Positions 1 to 13,100 of a DNA stretch of 64,000 nucleotides are shown here, piece by piece. Numbering within the stretch: the first letter of the stretch is position 1; every line of letters begins with the position of its first letter. The notes under the pieces were generated by a model that did not search any database, was not told where the DNA came from, and saw only the letters and a program-made list of their open reading frames with translations. This stretch comes from Owenia fusiformis (taxonomy: Eukaryota; Annelida; Polychaeta; Sabellida; Oweniidae), in NCBI GenBank assembly GCA_903813345.2, contig CAIIXF020000009.1, positions 12,848,347 through 12,912,346 of the forward strand, written 5' to 3'. The translations under genes and the position numbers were made by a program.

Positions 1-766
1 CTTTCCAACGGTACCAAATTCATGAATATGTTACAACTGTACATTACTGTACTGAAATAAATATACTCGTTTATCAAAAAAACGCAAAATAATGCAGCGA
101 TGACGTCACAATCAATATGCAAATGAGCTAATTTGCATAAATGTTATTTTCAAAAATTGGACTTTTAATTCTCTTTAATTTGATACCAATTTCATTAAAA
201 TCAGAGCAATATTAGTGAAGTTATGCATAAAAACAATTTTCTGCTTATTAACACCATATTTTTGTGGTTACCATGGAAACGGGCGTTTTAGACACATTCG
301 GCCCACATTTCGCAATTGCTAACAAGTGGATCTCAAATCTAGGCACCACAAGCTTTCCAACGGTACCAAATACGAGAATATGTTGCAACTGTACATTAAA
401 CTTTTTTTTGGACCTCCAATTCCGCCCGCCTATTATGTTAAACATCGATGGAAAGAACATTTAGAATACTGTTCGGCTATCGTAATGTGACTTTTGGGAG
501 CACAGGAGGCAAACATCTAGAAACAGAAAGAAACAATAAGAACTATAGATATATATAGGGTGGTATTTTTACCATGACTGGGTACCATCAAAGAATCTTT
601 TCGAGACATTAAGTAAGACCATGGGCCCATGGTAAGACGAAGAAGCTAAAATGTCTTTTTGCTACTTTCTGTGAAATAATTAACTGAATTCCATTCTTAT
701 GTGGGTAAGTGAGTTCATCCCATGATACTACTGAATAACACCCGGGGGAATATTTTTGATATTGAG
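1..766. repeat. Intergenic, with a dispersed repeat pair
   Basis: No gene is seen. The opening bases (CTTTCCAACGGTACCAAAT, then a GAATATGTT-ACAACTGTACATTA stretch) recur in the same orientation at 353-402 with a few changes, so this is a diverged dispersed or direct repeat cut by the window edge. The short open frames on both strands here overlap one another and show no codon or domain signal. Confidence 0.5.
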
Positions 767-880
767 AAAAATCGTATTGTCCCGCCCAATCACGCTCACG
801 AAAATCGTATTTACCTACCAATCCCGCTCACGAAAATCGTATTTACCTTCCAATCCCGCTCACGAAAATGGTATTCATCT
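767..880 (+). repeat. Tandem repeat, 32-34 bp x about 3.4
   Basis: Units start at 767, 801, 833 and 865 with AAAATCGTATT and end in CGCTCACG. The third and fourth units are the most alike. It is a small minisatellite with no coding signal. Confidence 0.8.
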
Positions 881-1819
881 CTGGTCTTCGGGCTCTCGGG
901 AAATATCTTATTGTCGCTTGGAATAATATAAAACCCATATCGAATCCCTCCAAGTAAATAACCCCTGTGAACCGCTCCACGATTATCTTACAATTTGTAT
1001 ATTTGCATACTCCACGTGGCGATAATTAGGGCACCTTGAGAATTTGGGCTTTTACAGTATTTCACGTCGACGGACGCTTCATGATATGTGATGTAGTCGA
1101 GCACGTGACTTTGAAAACGACACAAAATCCTTCGACCTGATCACGTGACCCTTCATGCCAAACAAGTTATTCACTTGACTTTATTAATGTTGAACTGCTC
1201 TTTACTTCACGATTGTATATTTTCAGAATGATAACCAATATTCTGAGAGAATGTGGTAAAATAATTATAGCCAATAAAGCGAGTTTGTGAAGGAAGTTTT
1301 CAAGACGATGTCATATATGAATTGTGGGAAACATATTGTTCTGTCCTGTCTGCAGATGCATGGTTAACAAAATGCCTAACTTATAATTATGTGTATTCTG
1401 ATTTATAGTTAGATACTCAATGTTCACGTAGTGGATCAGTCAGGTAATACGTCACAATATATCACAAGGTACTGATAAGTTTATGGGTTAGCGATAATTC
1501 CCCTTAGTTGAGTTTACGAGAAAAGAAAATCATATAGTGCCAAGTAGACCAGCATACTATAGATCCATTGTATGTCATGACACTTATAGACTAATCGATC
1601 AAATGAAAATAACTAGAACGTCTAATCCAGCGATAACTCCACGATTTATTGACAAAGTCCCTTCATCAATGAGTAATAAAAGTTGTTGATACCGCCATAT
1701 CTTTTGATATAAAAACCTAATTAATAATCGCTTCTACCATAACTCCAACAACAGGTGTCATGTAGTTTATTAGACTAGTATATGTTACTTATCTTTCTGC
1801 ACAACTTAGTGCCCATATT
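881..1819. other. Gene-free stretch
   Basis: AT-rich sequence with no long open frame, no exon-like segment and no obvious repeat. Confidence 0.5.
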
Positions 1820-1821
1820 TA

Positions 1822-2730
1822 CAGGGTGGTCCAAAAAAATGAACCCCTGCAACAGGCTATATTTTCCTTAATACTTGCACGAATAGACTCATATTATCAC
1901 ATGTTGTAGATGCCTGACATGCCTGAAAATTAGATATTGTGCAAAATTTTACCAATGTGATTCACAGAAATTGTTGAAACACATTTGATGATCTTAAACA
2001 ACTTTCAGATAGAGATACAAGTTTAAAACCCTACCATATGACAAAAGGGACACTATTTCAGCAGAAAACACATTTCACACTTTCATTGATCATTTTGAAG
2101 CAGTTTTAACTGTTCAACAGTCCAGGGGTATGTTACCTACACCAACAGTTAGAAGAGGGCCTCTTGTGGAAGAAAGTTGCCCCCTGTGTCCAGGAATCTG
2201 AGAAGCCCTTCATCAAATATCTTTAAAAAATCAAAAGAAAATCTATTATTCAATGTTTTGAGCCAGATTTCATTAGATGAATCGATCCATGATTTATGAA
2301 GATATTGACATTTCAAGATCATATAGGGGTATATTCACGATTTCACTGGAAAATGTTTTCGTCTATGGAAGCTTAGAACATTTCTTTGGATCACAAGAAC
2401 TTTGCAACTAACAAAGGTGGGATGCTAGTTTTAAGCCACAATGTGCGGGATTCAAGATTGAACAAAGTGAGGAAAAATATTAGTTCTTTAAGAGTGCAGC
2501 TTGAAAAATGTCAGGGGAAGGGTGTTGAAGGGTTGAAGAATCGCGGATATTGAAAATCACATTTTATCCATTTTCAGTAATATTTAGTTAGGGCTTATAA
2601 TTTCTGCAAATTTCAAGACTAAGAAAAATGTATGGTGCCAACATAAATGTTAGACCTTCCTCTACAACATGTGAAAATATAAAAGAATTCCTGCAAGTAA
2701 TAAGGGGTTCACTTTTTTTGGACAACCCTG
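1822..2730. mobile_element. Mariner-type MITE (non-autonomous)
   Basis: A 909-bp element begins CAGGGTGGTCCAAAAAAATG and ends in the inverted form of the same sequence (TTTTTTTGGACAACCCTG). It is flanked on both sides by TA, the target duplication of Tc1/mariner elements. The arms stay recognisably complementary for about 100 bp (CACATGTTGTAGA is shared), with mismatches. No transposase reading frame remains. The terminal CAGGGTGNTCC resembles the ends of 44152-45221, so the two belong to related families. An ACAGGACGGGCCAAAAAAAT string at 3599-3618 may be a lone related end. Confidence 0.82.
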
Positions 2731-2777
2731 TATTATACTTCAAGATGATATTTTACTACAATGAGTAGCCTAGATTC

Positions 2778-3515
2778 TTTTTTATAACGATGCTAAATCA
2801 AATTCCTTGCGCTTTATTTGTACCACAGCCCATAGATTTTCATGAAGATATTCGACTTTTTTTCCTGCACTTTATTTGTACCGCAGCCTAAAGTTTTTCA
2901 TAAATATGTTCGATTAAATTCCAATCACTTTATTTGTACCACAGCCTATACGTTTTCATGAAGATGTTCGACTATATTCCCTGCACTGTATTTGTACTGC
3001 AGGCTATATGCTTTCATAAAAATGTTCGACTATATTCAATGCACTTCATTTGTACTGCAGGCTATAGGTTTTCTAAAGATGTTCGATTTTATTTCCTGCA
3101 GGTTAATTGAACCGCAGCCCACAGGTTTTCATAAAAATGTTCGATTCCATAGCACTTTATTTGAACCGCAGTTTTTCTTAAAGATGTTCGATTATATTCC
3201 CTCCACTTTATCTGAACCGCAGCCCAAAGTTTTTCATAAAGATGTTCGACTATATCCCCTGCATTTTATTTGTACCGCAGCCCAAAGTTTTTCATAAAGA
3301 TGTTCGACTATATCCCCTGCATTTTATTTGTACCGCAGCCCAAAGTTTTTCATAAAGATGTTCGATTATGTTCCAATCACTTCATTTGAACCGCAGTCCA
3401 AGTTTTTCATAAAAATGGTCGATTAGATTCCCTGTATTTAGTTAATCTGAAAACATAGGATCATATCCTATGCTATCAAAGCCTATACTTTTTCACAAAG
3501 ATGTTCGATTATATT
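2778..3515 (+). repeat. 58-bp minisatellite, about 12-13 units
   Basis: Consecutive units carry TTTATTTGTACCGCAGCC, then TTTTTCATAAAGATGTTCGA. The period is 58 bp where units are cleanest (3241 to 3299). The central units (about 3190-3410) are nearly identical and the outer ones are diverged, as expected from unequal exchange. The roughly 100-codon open frame at 2992-3297 is a by-product of the repeat and does not persist across neighbouring units. Confidence 0.85.
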
Positions 3516-4934
3516 ATTTCTGGGTTAAATAATTATTGAAATATGAGTAATTTTGATTTTGCGCCAAAACCTATCTATAAGTGTTCCATGGCCATATACA
3601 GGACGGGCCAAAAAAATACAATACCCACGTTTAAAAATAAATATCATATAATATTATATTAACTCATGCCATGTATGATATATCATTTTAATAAATCCAA
3701 TAAACCAATTTATATGGAACTCGTACGGTTTCAAGCAAACTTATTGTCCTGTCTCATGTTAAAGTTTGAGCACACAACTCCTCATAAAATCTAGAGCCAA
3801 CGGTAAGAAACATTTTGATCGGCCCTTGTTTAAACGTGACAATTGTTTGATATTCGTTTAATAGTTCTCTGAGTGACATGAACATGTTTGAACAAACAAA
3901 CATTTCCTGAGTTGCAATTTGATACTTCTACCGAGGTGTAAAAGGGTTAATAATTGTCACCGCTACTTGTAGAAACATTTTCTTTATCATCAATTAGCGA
4001 ACAAGGCTTAAGTAAGTAAACGCGTTGTTGAAGTTCCATATGGGAAATGCCGGATTAGCTTGCCTGATTTGATAGTCCCATAAAGGTCAATACCGTGCGA
4101 GCTTTTCAGGATATTTTCATTAGGCTACAAATGGACCTCTATTATTCGTAATTTGCGATTGATCTACTTAACAAAAGTTTCTTTTAGTGTCTCGTCAAAT
4201 TGTACCAAGTAAAGACCTTCATTAAATCAGACCTCAGTCAGACTAATTTAACAATATACAAAAGAAGTATGTAGCATTATACAAAAGTTAATTTTGTACT
4301 GATTATAATGAATTCGAATTATAACCAAATAAAAAAGAACATTTGTGGCTCACCTTAACGATTGAGTCAAACAAAACGTCTGCCCGAAAGTAGGCTGCGG
4401 TGAAGTGTTCTCTTTATTTATATAGCCATCCATAATCATCTCTTATTCTCTTTTAGAGTCATTTATTTATGACATCAATTTATGACTTCAGTGACGATAT
4501 TATATTCGGTACAATTCTGTTTGAAAACACGCCTATTGAGGATAATGTGCTGATCATAAAACGCTGATCTATTTTAAAAGATTATAAGAGATTATAATAG
4601 ATTCACAATATACGAGTCAATGATCGACTTCAATACGACTTCCAAACTTCGACATCGAAAACTCATGAATTAATCTGAAACTTACAGAAAATGGATAAAA
4701 CAACTCATACATTTAATCGGAATACGCTGTTTAACTGAATCGCCGGATATCTTCAGTCAAATTGAGTCGCATTTCCCTGTACGCTAAACTCGTTGACATT
4801 CTGGAAGTGTTATCACTAAAGGGTAGTATTTGTTAACCCAGTACTGATTGCCCGATGTCAAGAGGAGTATGTCAGCCATAATGCATAGTTCCTGTTAGAT
4901 TTATAATGACGTCATCAAAAACTCTCGGGGTTTC
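3516..4934. other. Gene-free stretch
   Basis: AT-rich sequence without exon-like segments on either strand. The only notable site is the mariner-end-like string near 3599. Confidence 0.5.
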
Positions 4935-5045
4935 CAGCGCATCATCACCAACGTGCAAAAGTCAATGTTTTTGCTATAAATCGGGCAACAATGGTCTACA
5001 CGAGCTGTAATAAATAGGTATAAGGGACGTTGGTGATTATGCGTC
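4935..5045. repeat. Short inverted repeat
   Basis: GCGCATCATCACCAACGT near 4937 is answered by ACGTTGGTGATTATGCGT ending near 5044. The arms are about 18 bp with one or two mismatches and the loop is about 70 bp. It could be a tiny MITE, but no target duplication is clear. Confidence 0.55.
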
Positions 5046-7473
5046 TTTTTTAATAGATCTCATATCTTAGAAGGGTATCAGTTCAAAAAACATATTTTGC
5101 CATGCACTGCGCCGATTCATTTGGCAATTCAGTCGTAAATTTTCTCTTGAAAAAATAAATCTTCCAAATTTGTTGAGTTTTCTTGCAGAAATCCGGCCTA
5201 ATCCCCCCCCCCCCTCCATCCATTTTGTATGATCACCGGGCGTGGTTATAGTCATAATGATATAACAATGATCGATTAGTCCACAATTTGCCTACCTAGC
5301 TACATGTATATCTCAGTGCACGTTTTAAGTTTTAAGAAAAAACTGGACCATGGAGTAGTGTTTTAACCTATATTTCCTCTGAAAGAAAGGACCGTGAAAT
5401 TGCAGGGCGCAAACTAACTAAAACATGTCTGCTTCGTCTAAGTAATATTGTTTGTTATTACTTTAATCTTGTGTTGTGAGCTTTGAGTACAGCCACAATC
5501 TACAACAGCTGGTGCGTGCGTTGTTTTCGTTATCTCTCACTAAAACATGTAATGGCACAATAAAAAGCTAATCGAGGTATTTACTACAGTTCACTACATG
5601 CAAGTATAGTAAATCTCTTGTTTCTTTCTTTTAATATATTTTCTTCTAAAATGTTGAATGTTGTTATAAATTAGACACGTATGACTAATTAGTGTTAAGA
5701 ACTATTGTCTAGACTTGAGATTTACAACTGTTGAGATATCCCAATAAATATAAAAAGATCGCCATAAAATCGTAGAATTCTTAAGTCCAACTTATTGATT
5801 GAATAATTTGTTTTAGAATTTGATGAGAATGTTTTTGTCATCAATCACGGTACGGATTTACACGAGCTGATTCAATTGTGTGATTCTTATAGCGAGGTAG
5901 AATTGACGAACTAAAATGGTTTTAAACATTTCATCAGGCTGCAAAATCCAATCAATATCATTATTTCAATTCTCACATCGGTAGACGCCGGTGAATTGGT
6001 ATAAGCACTAGTGTCGAAAACTAGAGATCCCGATCTCCTATTCGCGATAAGAGTTCAGGTGGTAATTTACATAAATATCTCCCATGATGCATCGTTTTGG
6101 AAGGGACAAATTTTCATTGGCCCGCCGAACGAGTCGATTACTCTGAACGTTTCTCAGCTTCTGATCTTCCATCAGCCCCCAAGCATAGTTATATGATCCA
6201 ATCTATTCAATAATCAGAAAGATAATCGGAGATTCAAAGTAACATTTTATATTTTTTCGATCTTCGATGGCGTCTGAGCAATTTCTGGGAAATCAGTGAC
6301 GTCACTGGAATTGGACGGCATTTTCAATCTATCACAGATTTCTTCGGATTTGAGGATTATAGTTCAAAAAGGCTTGTTATATATCTTGATTACATACATA
6401 CATATCGTTTGTGCAAATGAAACTCTACATAAATGTTTAATAGAGTCGAAGTGCGGCATTGAAAATAGCACCCCTGTGTAATCCAATGGGAAAGAACCCG
6501 GATGAAGACGAAGTTGTACCATACATGAGAGCTCTTCAAACGGGAGGTAACTACACTGAACTAAATTAAATGTTGTCGCGTATTGGTATGTGATGACTTC
6601 TTCTGGACGATAGTGTTTGTAATGCAATACCTACTAAGGTAAAGTCCAAAACAGTGAATCGTGCCACCTTTTAATTATCTTATCATTGGCACAGCTGAGG
6701 GCACTGACATGGGATAAACTTATTATAAATTTCTAAAAACGTTTTTATTGTATATTTACAATACAACATAATGCAATGCAACACAACTAAATACATTGCA
6801 TTACACTTTCTCTGAACTAATGATCCACTTTAGGTTATCTCACCCCAGGTCGCCCCGGGAATTACACTTTATTTCCATTTCATCATCTTGAAATCACATA
6901 AATTGTAAAGTAGTTCCGTTGACCTGTCTCAATAAATCGTATGGCTTACTACTAGATACATAGTACTTTTATTAGATATAATAGCGATGAAATTGATAAG
7001 CTCTTATTTTATGCCTTTGATTTATTATTTATATTTGATTACTTAATATGAATAATATGAAGGAGTCAACATTTAGTTGTTAGTAAAAATATTTTTGCTC
7101 AAATGTTGCTGCGACTAGGTCACTGTGATGTCACTTTAATCGAAAATTGCCAGTTATTTTTTCGTTATAAGCCTCTCAATTCACTTTATTCTTCCAATAT
7201 CATGTCGGAGATAATTTCATATGAATGATGTATGGACGGAGTTTCGTTTTAGAAGTTCCTTGTAGTTGATGATCTTTACACTATATCATATTCTTAAAGA
7301 TGACCGTCTTCCCGGGGGGTTCACTCTGAATAATTTGGGTAGGTATGTTCGGCACGGGCAATTTTCTGCTTCGGGCATAAACCATGGAACCTGGCCAATC
7401 TGAGAGGAAAAAAACATGGACAATTTGTCAAAGACAGAGCCGGTATCTGATTTATTGCCTTCACTCCTTCTGA
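5046..7473. other. Gene-free stretch
   Basis: No convincing exon is seen. A C homopolymer run lies near 5204-5215. Short frames at 6011-6196, 6296-6481 and 6364-6627 overlap or sit on opposite strands and lack any recognisable domain. Confidence 0.45.
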
Positions 7474-7755
7474 CAAGAAACTTGGGACATAAGAAATGAT
7501 AGAGGCTCGTTTTATTGATTATGAAGTGTTGATTTCGATAGGCTTTTAAACCAATCAAACATTTTACTTTCAGACCATTGCCAGGACTATCTGACTATCT
7601 GAAGTTCTAATACGAGGATATGTGCGTTTTATGACGTCAGACAGTCCTGGTAATGGTCTGAAAGTAAAGTTGCTGATTTGTTTAAAAGCCAATCGTAATC
7701 AACTCTTTATAATCAATAGAACGAGCCTCTATCATTTCTATGTCCCAAGTTTCTT
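7474..7755. repeat. Foldback palindrome
   Basis: Arms 7474-7595 and 7636-7755 are reverse complements over about 120 bp (CAAGAAACTTGGGACATA against TGTCCCAAGTTTCTTG; the inner ends are CCAGGACTATCTGAC against GTCAGACAGTCCTGG), separated by a 40-bp spacer. The arms have several substitutions and small indels, so it is not a recent duplication. It probably represents a foldback MITE. The 90-codon minus frame at 7286-7558 runs into the left arm and is not gene-like. Confidence 0.8.
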
Positions 7756-9077
7756 GTAGTAAAATTTGCAATACGCACCATTTTGTGTTTCCTATTATAT
7801 TTCATAAAACAAAAAAGGTAATGTTTGAGTAAAGGTTGCTTTGGTATCATGAACAATTGTCAAAACAAAGAAAACAAATGGTTATAGGCTATGGATGGTG
7901 ACTCGTGAACTGAATCATTATCATATAAAGGTTACCCAATCCTTTTACACTGGCACAGAACTTGCCTATGGATGCTTTTAAGTATCATATGGCTAAATCG
8001 ACCGTCGAGTATGCAAATAAATATTTATATCAGCTTCTCAACAACCCTTGCTCGTAATCTCCCCTATATTGTAGCATTCCCGTATTGTTCTACAAATCCT
8101 ATTTCGGAACTACGACGAAAGAAATTGATCAGATTATGCTGTTGAATTAAGAAACCTCTGAACTATTTCCTGACTCCCTGTTTCCCACTGGGTAATTCTC
8201 TTTTCTTAGATAAGAAACACTGACGTTTCATAGCGTGTTGAACATTGTTTCTTTCACTTGATAATTGAAGGTATGTTATAAGGTAGCTTTGGTCACACGT
8301 CATACGCCTAAATTAAAGATGCAATAATTCAATAAGTAAAATGAGTAATCAGTGGCGTTAAACAAAGTTATAAACTGAGATAAATAGTATTTCCTTTCTA
8401 TCAAGCGATTTGTGAATCCAGATTAAGATATAACCACTGTAATCCATCATGGAGTAACATATTTAATTTGGGTTTCCCTTTTACTAATCCTCTATAAGCC
8501 TCATGGATGTCTCTTTAAGTTGTTGTTCAAATTGGTTATTGTTAGGCATTTTACACTATTCTTCGTTGCTCCTTGTTCTCTGTCACAACCGTCAATGTTT
8601 TGGCCTCGAAGCAACTTATAGTGTGTTCATGTTGATGAAACATGACATTTAAAGTGGTCATGTTAACAGAGGGATTCAGCACATGACAGATCTTACTCCC
8701 GATCATATTCCCAGTTTGCTTGCGGACATAATTGTTCGAGATATCTACGAATTCTATGATGGATTTCGAATTGCTGATTTTATCAAAAGTAAAATTGAGT
8801 TCATTCACTCTCTTTGAGAACATGACAGTAGACAGCGTTTTGAAATTAACTAAGTTATAAAAGCAATTATTGATGACATTTAAAAGCATTTAAGATAATG
8901 CCATTGGAAATCACCATGACCAAGTCAACCCTCGTGTCGAATGTGAGGTGATGGGGTGAGGTGACACAGGATGTTAAACTGCAAAATGAAATTGTTTCTG
9001 ACTTGTTTGTTTGTAAACATCAGTAGCCTATCAAAACAGTTTATATGAGTATTCATACATATTAATAATTATTCTAA
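7756..9077. other. Gene-free stretch with one unexplained open frame
   Basis: The minus strand holds a 112-codon frame (8889-8551). It has no recognisable domain and no clear splice or promoter context, so I treat it as chance or a remnant. The rest shows nothing. Confidence 0.35.
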
Positions 9078-9650
9078 TGTCGAGACAATCGTCATAGCAC
9101 TGGAAGGAATGATAGATTATCTCACACATTCCCAATTTTTCAAGATCTTAAAATACTTAATATTCATCATATTCACACAATCCAAACTGTTTCTTTCATG
9201 AAAAAAGTTATAAGCAAAGCTATACAGTTCCTTTCAAAATTATACGATCACTATTTTAAAACTAGAGCAAAAATACATCAACGAATAACTAGATATAGTC
9301 ATAACTTAGATATTCCTAAACATAGAACCAGAATTGGTGAAAATTCTACTAAGGTCCATGGTTCATATATATGGAATTCCCTTAATGAAGATATTAGAAA
9401 TAAACCATTAAATTCACTCATATCTCTTTTGAAAACTGACCTCCTGAGTACAGAATATCCGAAACATTTTATTTTATTTCTTTATTGTCTCATATTATTG
9501 TATTTGTATATTGTATTCATATTATATTATATTATTGTATTGACGTATGTACCACTTAAAATGTTCACAGTTAATCATGTCTATTGTAAATTTAATTATG
9601 GGCAGTTATACACCCCCTGGGGTGTCAAAGCCCGTATAATGTTGAATTGA
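9078..9650 (+). pseudogene. LINE reverse-transcriptase C-terminal fragment
   Basis: The frame is open from just after a TAA at 9075 to a stop at 9648-9650. Its middle part carries the pattern that closes many animal LINE ORF2 proteins: an initial PIFQDLKIL-like helix, then TRYSHNLDIP, a K-RTRIGENS segment, a GSYIWNSL motif, and NSLISLLKTDLL. This is the region after the thumb, about 100 residues. The catalytic palm (with the YxDD box) and the endonuclease are absent upstream, as expected of a 5'-truncated or decayed copy. The last 45 codons are low-complexity hydrophobic and are probably 3' UTR read through. The exact clade is not determined. Confidence 0.72.
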
Positions 9651-10085
9651 ATGATGTCCTCTTATATATTTCCAGGTTATTTACATCAATCTTAACTCGG
9701 TGTTGTCATGAAAAGATGAACATAAGGCAAACTATAGAATTTCTATATTTTCTACAAGAGACAGGTTCAATTCATTTATTTGAAAAAGTAGGTACCACAC
9801 GAGAGTTCTTTTTTATAGTGTCGTCAATAAATAACAATATGGTCAGCTAGGCGAGGCCATATGCATGTACAGCTGGACGGCACTGGCCTTTTTAACAGTT
9901 AAGAGAGATAATCATGTTATGTATGACGCACACTCCAATGATGAATTGCAAACTATACATCTTACAATGCTGTTTACAATATGCAAATGTCCAATTGCCG
10001 CATTTCAACAACATTAAAACAGTAAATAGCGAATACATTAGAATATATTTAAAACATGATGAAAGAACAGCAATTATCCACTAGG
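9651..10085. other. LINE 3' flank and gene-free sequence
   Basis: It follows the LINE tail. There is no clear poly(A) or microsatellite end and no gene signal. Confidence 0.4.
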
Positions 10086-10151
10086 CGAGTATATAAAGCG
10101 GTTCACCGACTTCTCCAGCGATCTTCTCGGTCGCAGTATCACACCATAAAG
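10086..10151 (+). promoter_or_regulatory. Candidate TATA promoter and first non-coding exon
   Basis: TATATAAAG at 10090-10098 is followed about 30 bp later by locally GC-richer DNA with pyrimidine-rich initiator-like sites (about 10120-10135). A splice-donor-like AAAG|GTAGTA lies at 10151/10152. This is the arrangement of a core promoter plus a short untranslated first exon on the plus strand. No matching ATG exon could be confirmed downstream. An open segment at 11584-11665 ending at an AAG|GTGAGT donor is the nearest candidate. Confidence 0.35.
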
Positions 10152-13100
10152 GTAGTATTGATCCTTTTAATTCTAAGGATTCGCCCAGAGCTTATATTTT
10201 ATTATCTCATATAGGTGCAAATTATCTGACTAACGCGGCTTTATGGTATCTTGGATTACAGAGTTGTTGTCTGTAGTTTTCCGGATAAAAATATCCTGAA
10301 GTTACCGGCCGTTTGAAAAATCTCTCGGTAGGAAACGCAATGTAAATACGTGTACAATAGACGATGACTTAAATAAACTACCGCCTATCGCAAAATCTGC
10401 CGCACTCATCTAAGAACGGTTTGATCTCTAGAGATAAACTGCGTAATAAATCATTCTTAAGTTTATTACGTTTCAAATATACATAAATAATATGAGATTT
10501 ACCGTTGATCGTTCATAAAGAATGTCTTACATCCATTGATGAATAACCATGCCTCGTTGATCCATTACAGAATGTCACTTGTATGTTCAATATACCTAAA
10601 CGTTTGTGATAAACGAAAAAAATAGTATGACATCACATGATAAACTAAACTAACAGTAAAAAGTATTAAATAAGGCATATCTTAACCAACCGACTAAACA
10701 ACCAAAAATAATGATTGGGAAAAAATGAACAAATGTACTAGCCTCAAAGAAATGACTTTAAAGTTGTCATTTGACTTGATATGAACACTCTACAGACTTT
10801 TTGCAATACAAATATTCAATATCCTGATAAACAATTCATCTAAAACTATAATTAGAAACCAGCGTATAATATATTACCTCAGAAGTATGCTATTATTCCA
10901 TATGGAAATTATAAACATATAAAGATAGTTTACCCGCGCTGATTCAACATGTCCCGTTGCAAACAAGTTACAGGTGAACGAAATAAGCGACAAAATAATT
11001 AAGGATATTGTCCTTGAGTTAACTAGGTAATTATGATATTTTAGCCAAAGATAGGGATATTAGAGGACACACGATAACTGAGGACATGACACAATATTGA
11101 AGCATCTAATATTTCTGATCCTCGACATTTTCCTCTAGTCATGGCTCGTTAAAGACACTAACCATATTGATTTCATAAGCAATCATCAACATTTTGTTTT
11201 TCACCATTCAGAGTACTTGTCAAGTGATTTTGGCTATTTTGGGTCAAAGTTGTCAAGAGTACCCCCTGAAATTATTTAAAAAGTGACTTCCATAAGTTTG
11301 ATAATCGGGAATTTTCATTTTATAGCATTTAACTTGTCAATGTTTGATCAAACCTTAATTTTGCTCCTCGGTTATGGCTGAGTCACAGCTGTTGACCGGC
11401 GCCCGGTCGAATGAGTATACTTTTCAAAATTGTATTCAGTTTTGAATAAAATACTCAATCGACCGTGCTGATTTGCACACACAACTGTTTAAGTATGCCT
11501 TACTTATGATTTGTGATAATGTTGAAACCCCGTTTGTATACATGCACATGATAATCTCAAGATGCTAATGATACACGAACTCTGATGCTAACCATTTCCT
11601 GCTTTAATCACAAAAAATCTCATCTTTTCAATTCTGGAGACACTCAGAAAACTAAGAAGGTGAGTACATCATTATTCAGCCAGCAAGGTAACACATCTTC
11701 GCGATGTCTATTCAGACGAATCCTGCAATCTTTGCAAATAACGTTATAAATCTTCCAAATGACCAATTGTCCCTGAAGATTACTACAATAGGATAAGAAT
11801 ATTGACTTCGACAATTTGATTTCTGTAATTCAGCGAAAACATACAATTTTTCCAACAGTCAATCGTTACTTTACATCAACCGTACAATAATTCCAATATT
11901 TATGCGTTAATATTGTATCATTATTTTGAATGATGGTCATTAAGGGAAACATTCGATGAGACATAGTATCTGGAGAATAAATCCTATCTCATGTGTTTCA
12001 CTTATTCCGTGTCTTTAATCTAGATATTTTTGACGTTTAGACACTTTTGAATATTGTACTGTATTGCCATCAATATCTGTAGTGATGCGTGTGTATGGCA
12101 CTTGGAAAACGCAAATGCTTGGAGAAATAATAAATCACAGGTTTTGAACTTCAAAGTTCTTCAAAGTGTACTAATACTTATAAGAATATAATTTGTGCCA
12201 CCAATTATCCTCTGTAAAAATTGGAAAAGATTGCCATTGGCCAACTTTTAAATGAAATTGATGTGTATGCCATGATCTTCCTTTACTCGATATCAGTCTT
12301 AATAGTATAATTTTCCAATCTTACGATAAGAATCTCTACATTTTTCCAGAACATTATCTGGAATGTGTTTCAATGTGATAATGGTTTCCATTACATGAAA
12401 TAGTTCTTCTATCTAATGGAACCATCTCATTCTGATATACGATCGGATCAATACACAAATAAATAATCAAAGAACTAAATGAACATCATCTCCTCAAAGT
12501 GTCTATCTCGGTTGAATATATGCACCAGTTGCTGTGCTGCATTTTGCGTAATGTGATTGGTTTATGCATGACCTGACTCCCATCAAACGGATGCTTAGGT
12601 TTGATGGAGAAATTTTCAAACTGCCAGAGTCAGTAAGGTATAAGATCACCTTGGATAAACGCCCTACAATGGTCTATCTACAGTGATGAGATATTAACGA
12701 TGTAGAGCCGAGGGTCGAAGTGGAGGATTTACTCGCCTGACAGAACCCTGTGATTGATATCTTCCTTTGATCACTTTTAAACATCTTGTTACTTTATAAG
12801 TGAGGTTTTCGGAAGGAATTGATCTACGATATGGCTTTAGGATATTGAATATAAGTGTATTGGTTCATCTTGATTTAGCTTCTATAAAGCTCTTAATGGC
12901 CTAATAAAACTACATTCCCCATACAATACAAGCATAAAACGCCCTCGTGTAATCTGACAATCATTCTCTTTGGATTCACACACCCGATATGCCATCTTCA
13001 AAAATGAAGTACTTGTTTTCCCAAATATTTTTCTTCATATTTCTTTTTGTAGAGTAGAGCGAAGTAACTAATGACCTTTCGTAATTCATTTGTATCATAC

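Noticed and set aside
8551-8889. 112-codon minus-strand frame
   Set aside because: No recognisable domain, promoter or splice context; length is possible by chance in 64 kb.
12552-12686. 44-codon coding-looking segment (LRFDGEIFKLPESV and so on)
   Set aside because: Plausible residue composition, but bounded by stops with no splice sites and no family match; kept only as a remark.
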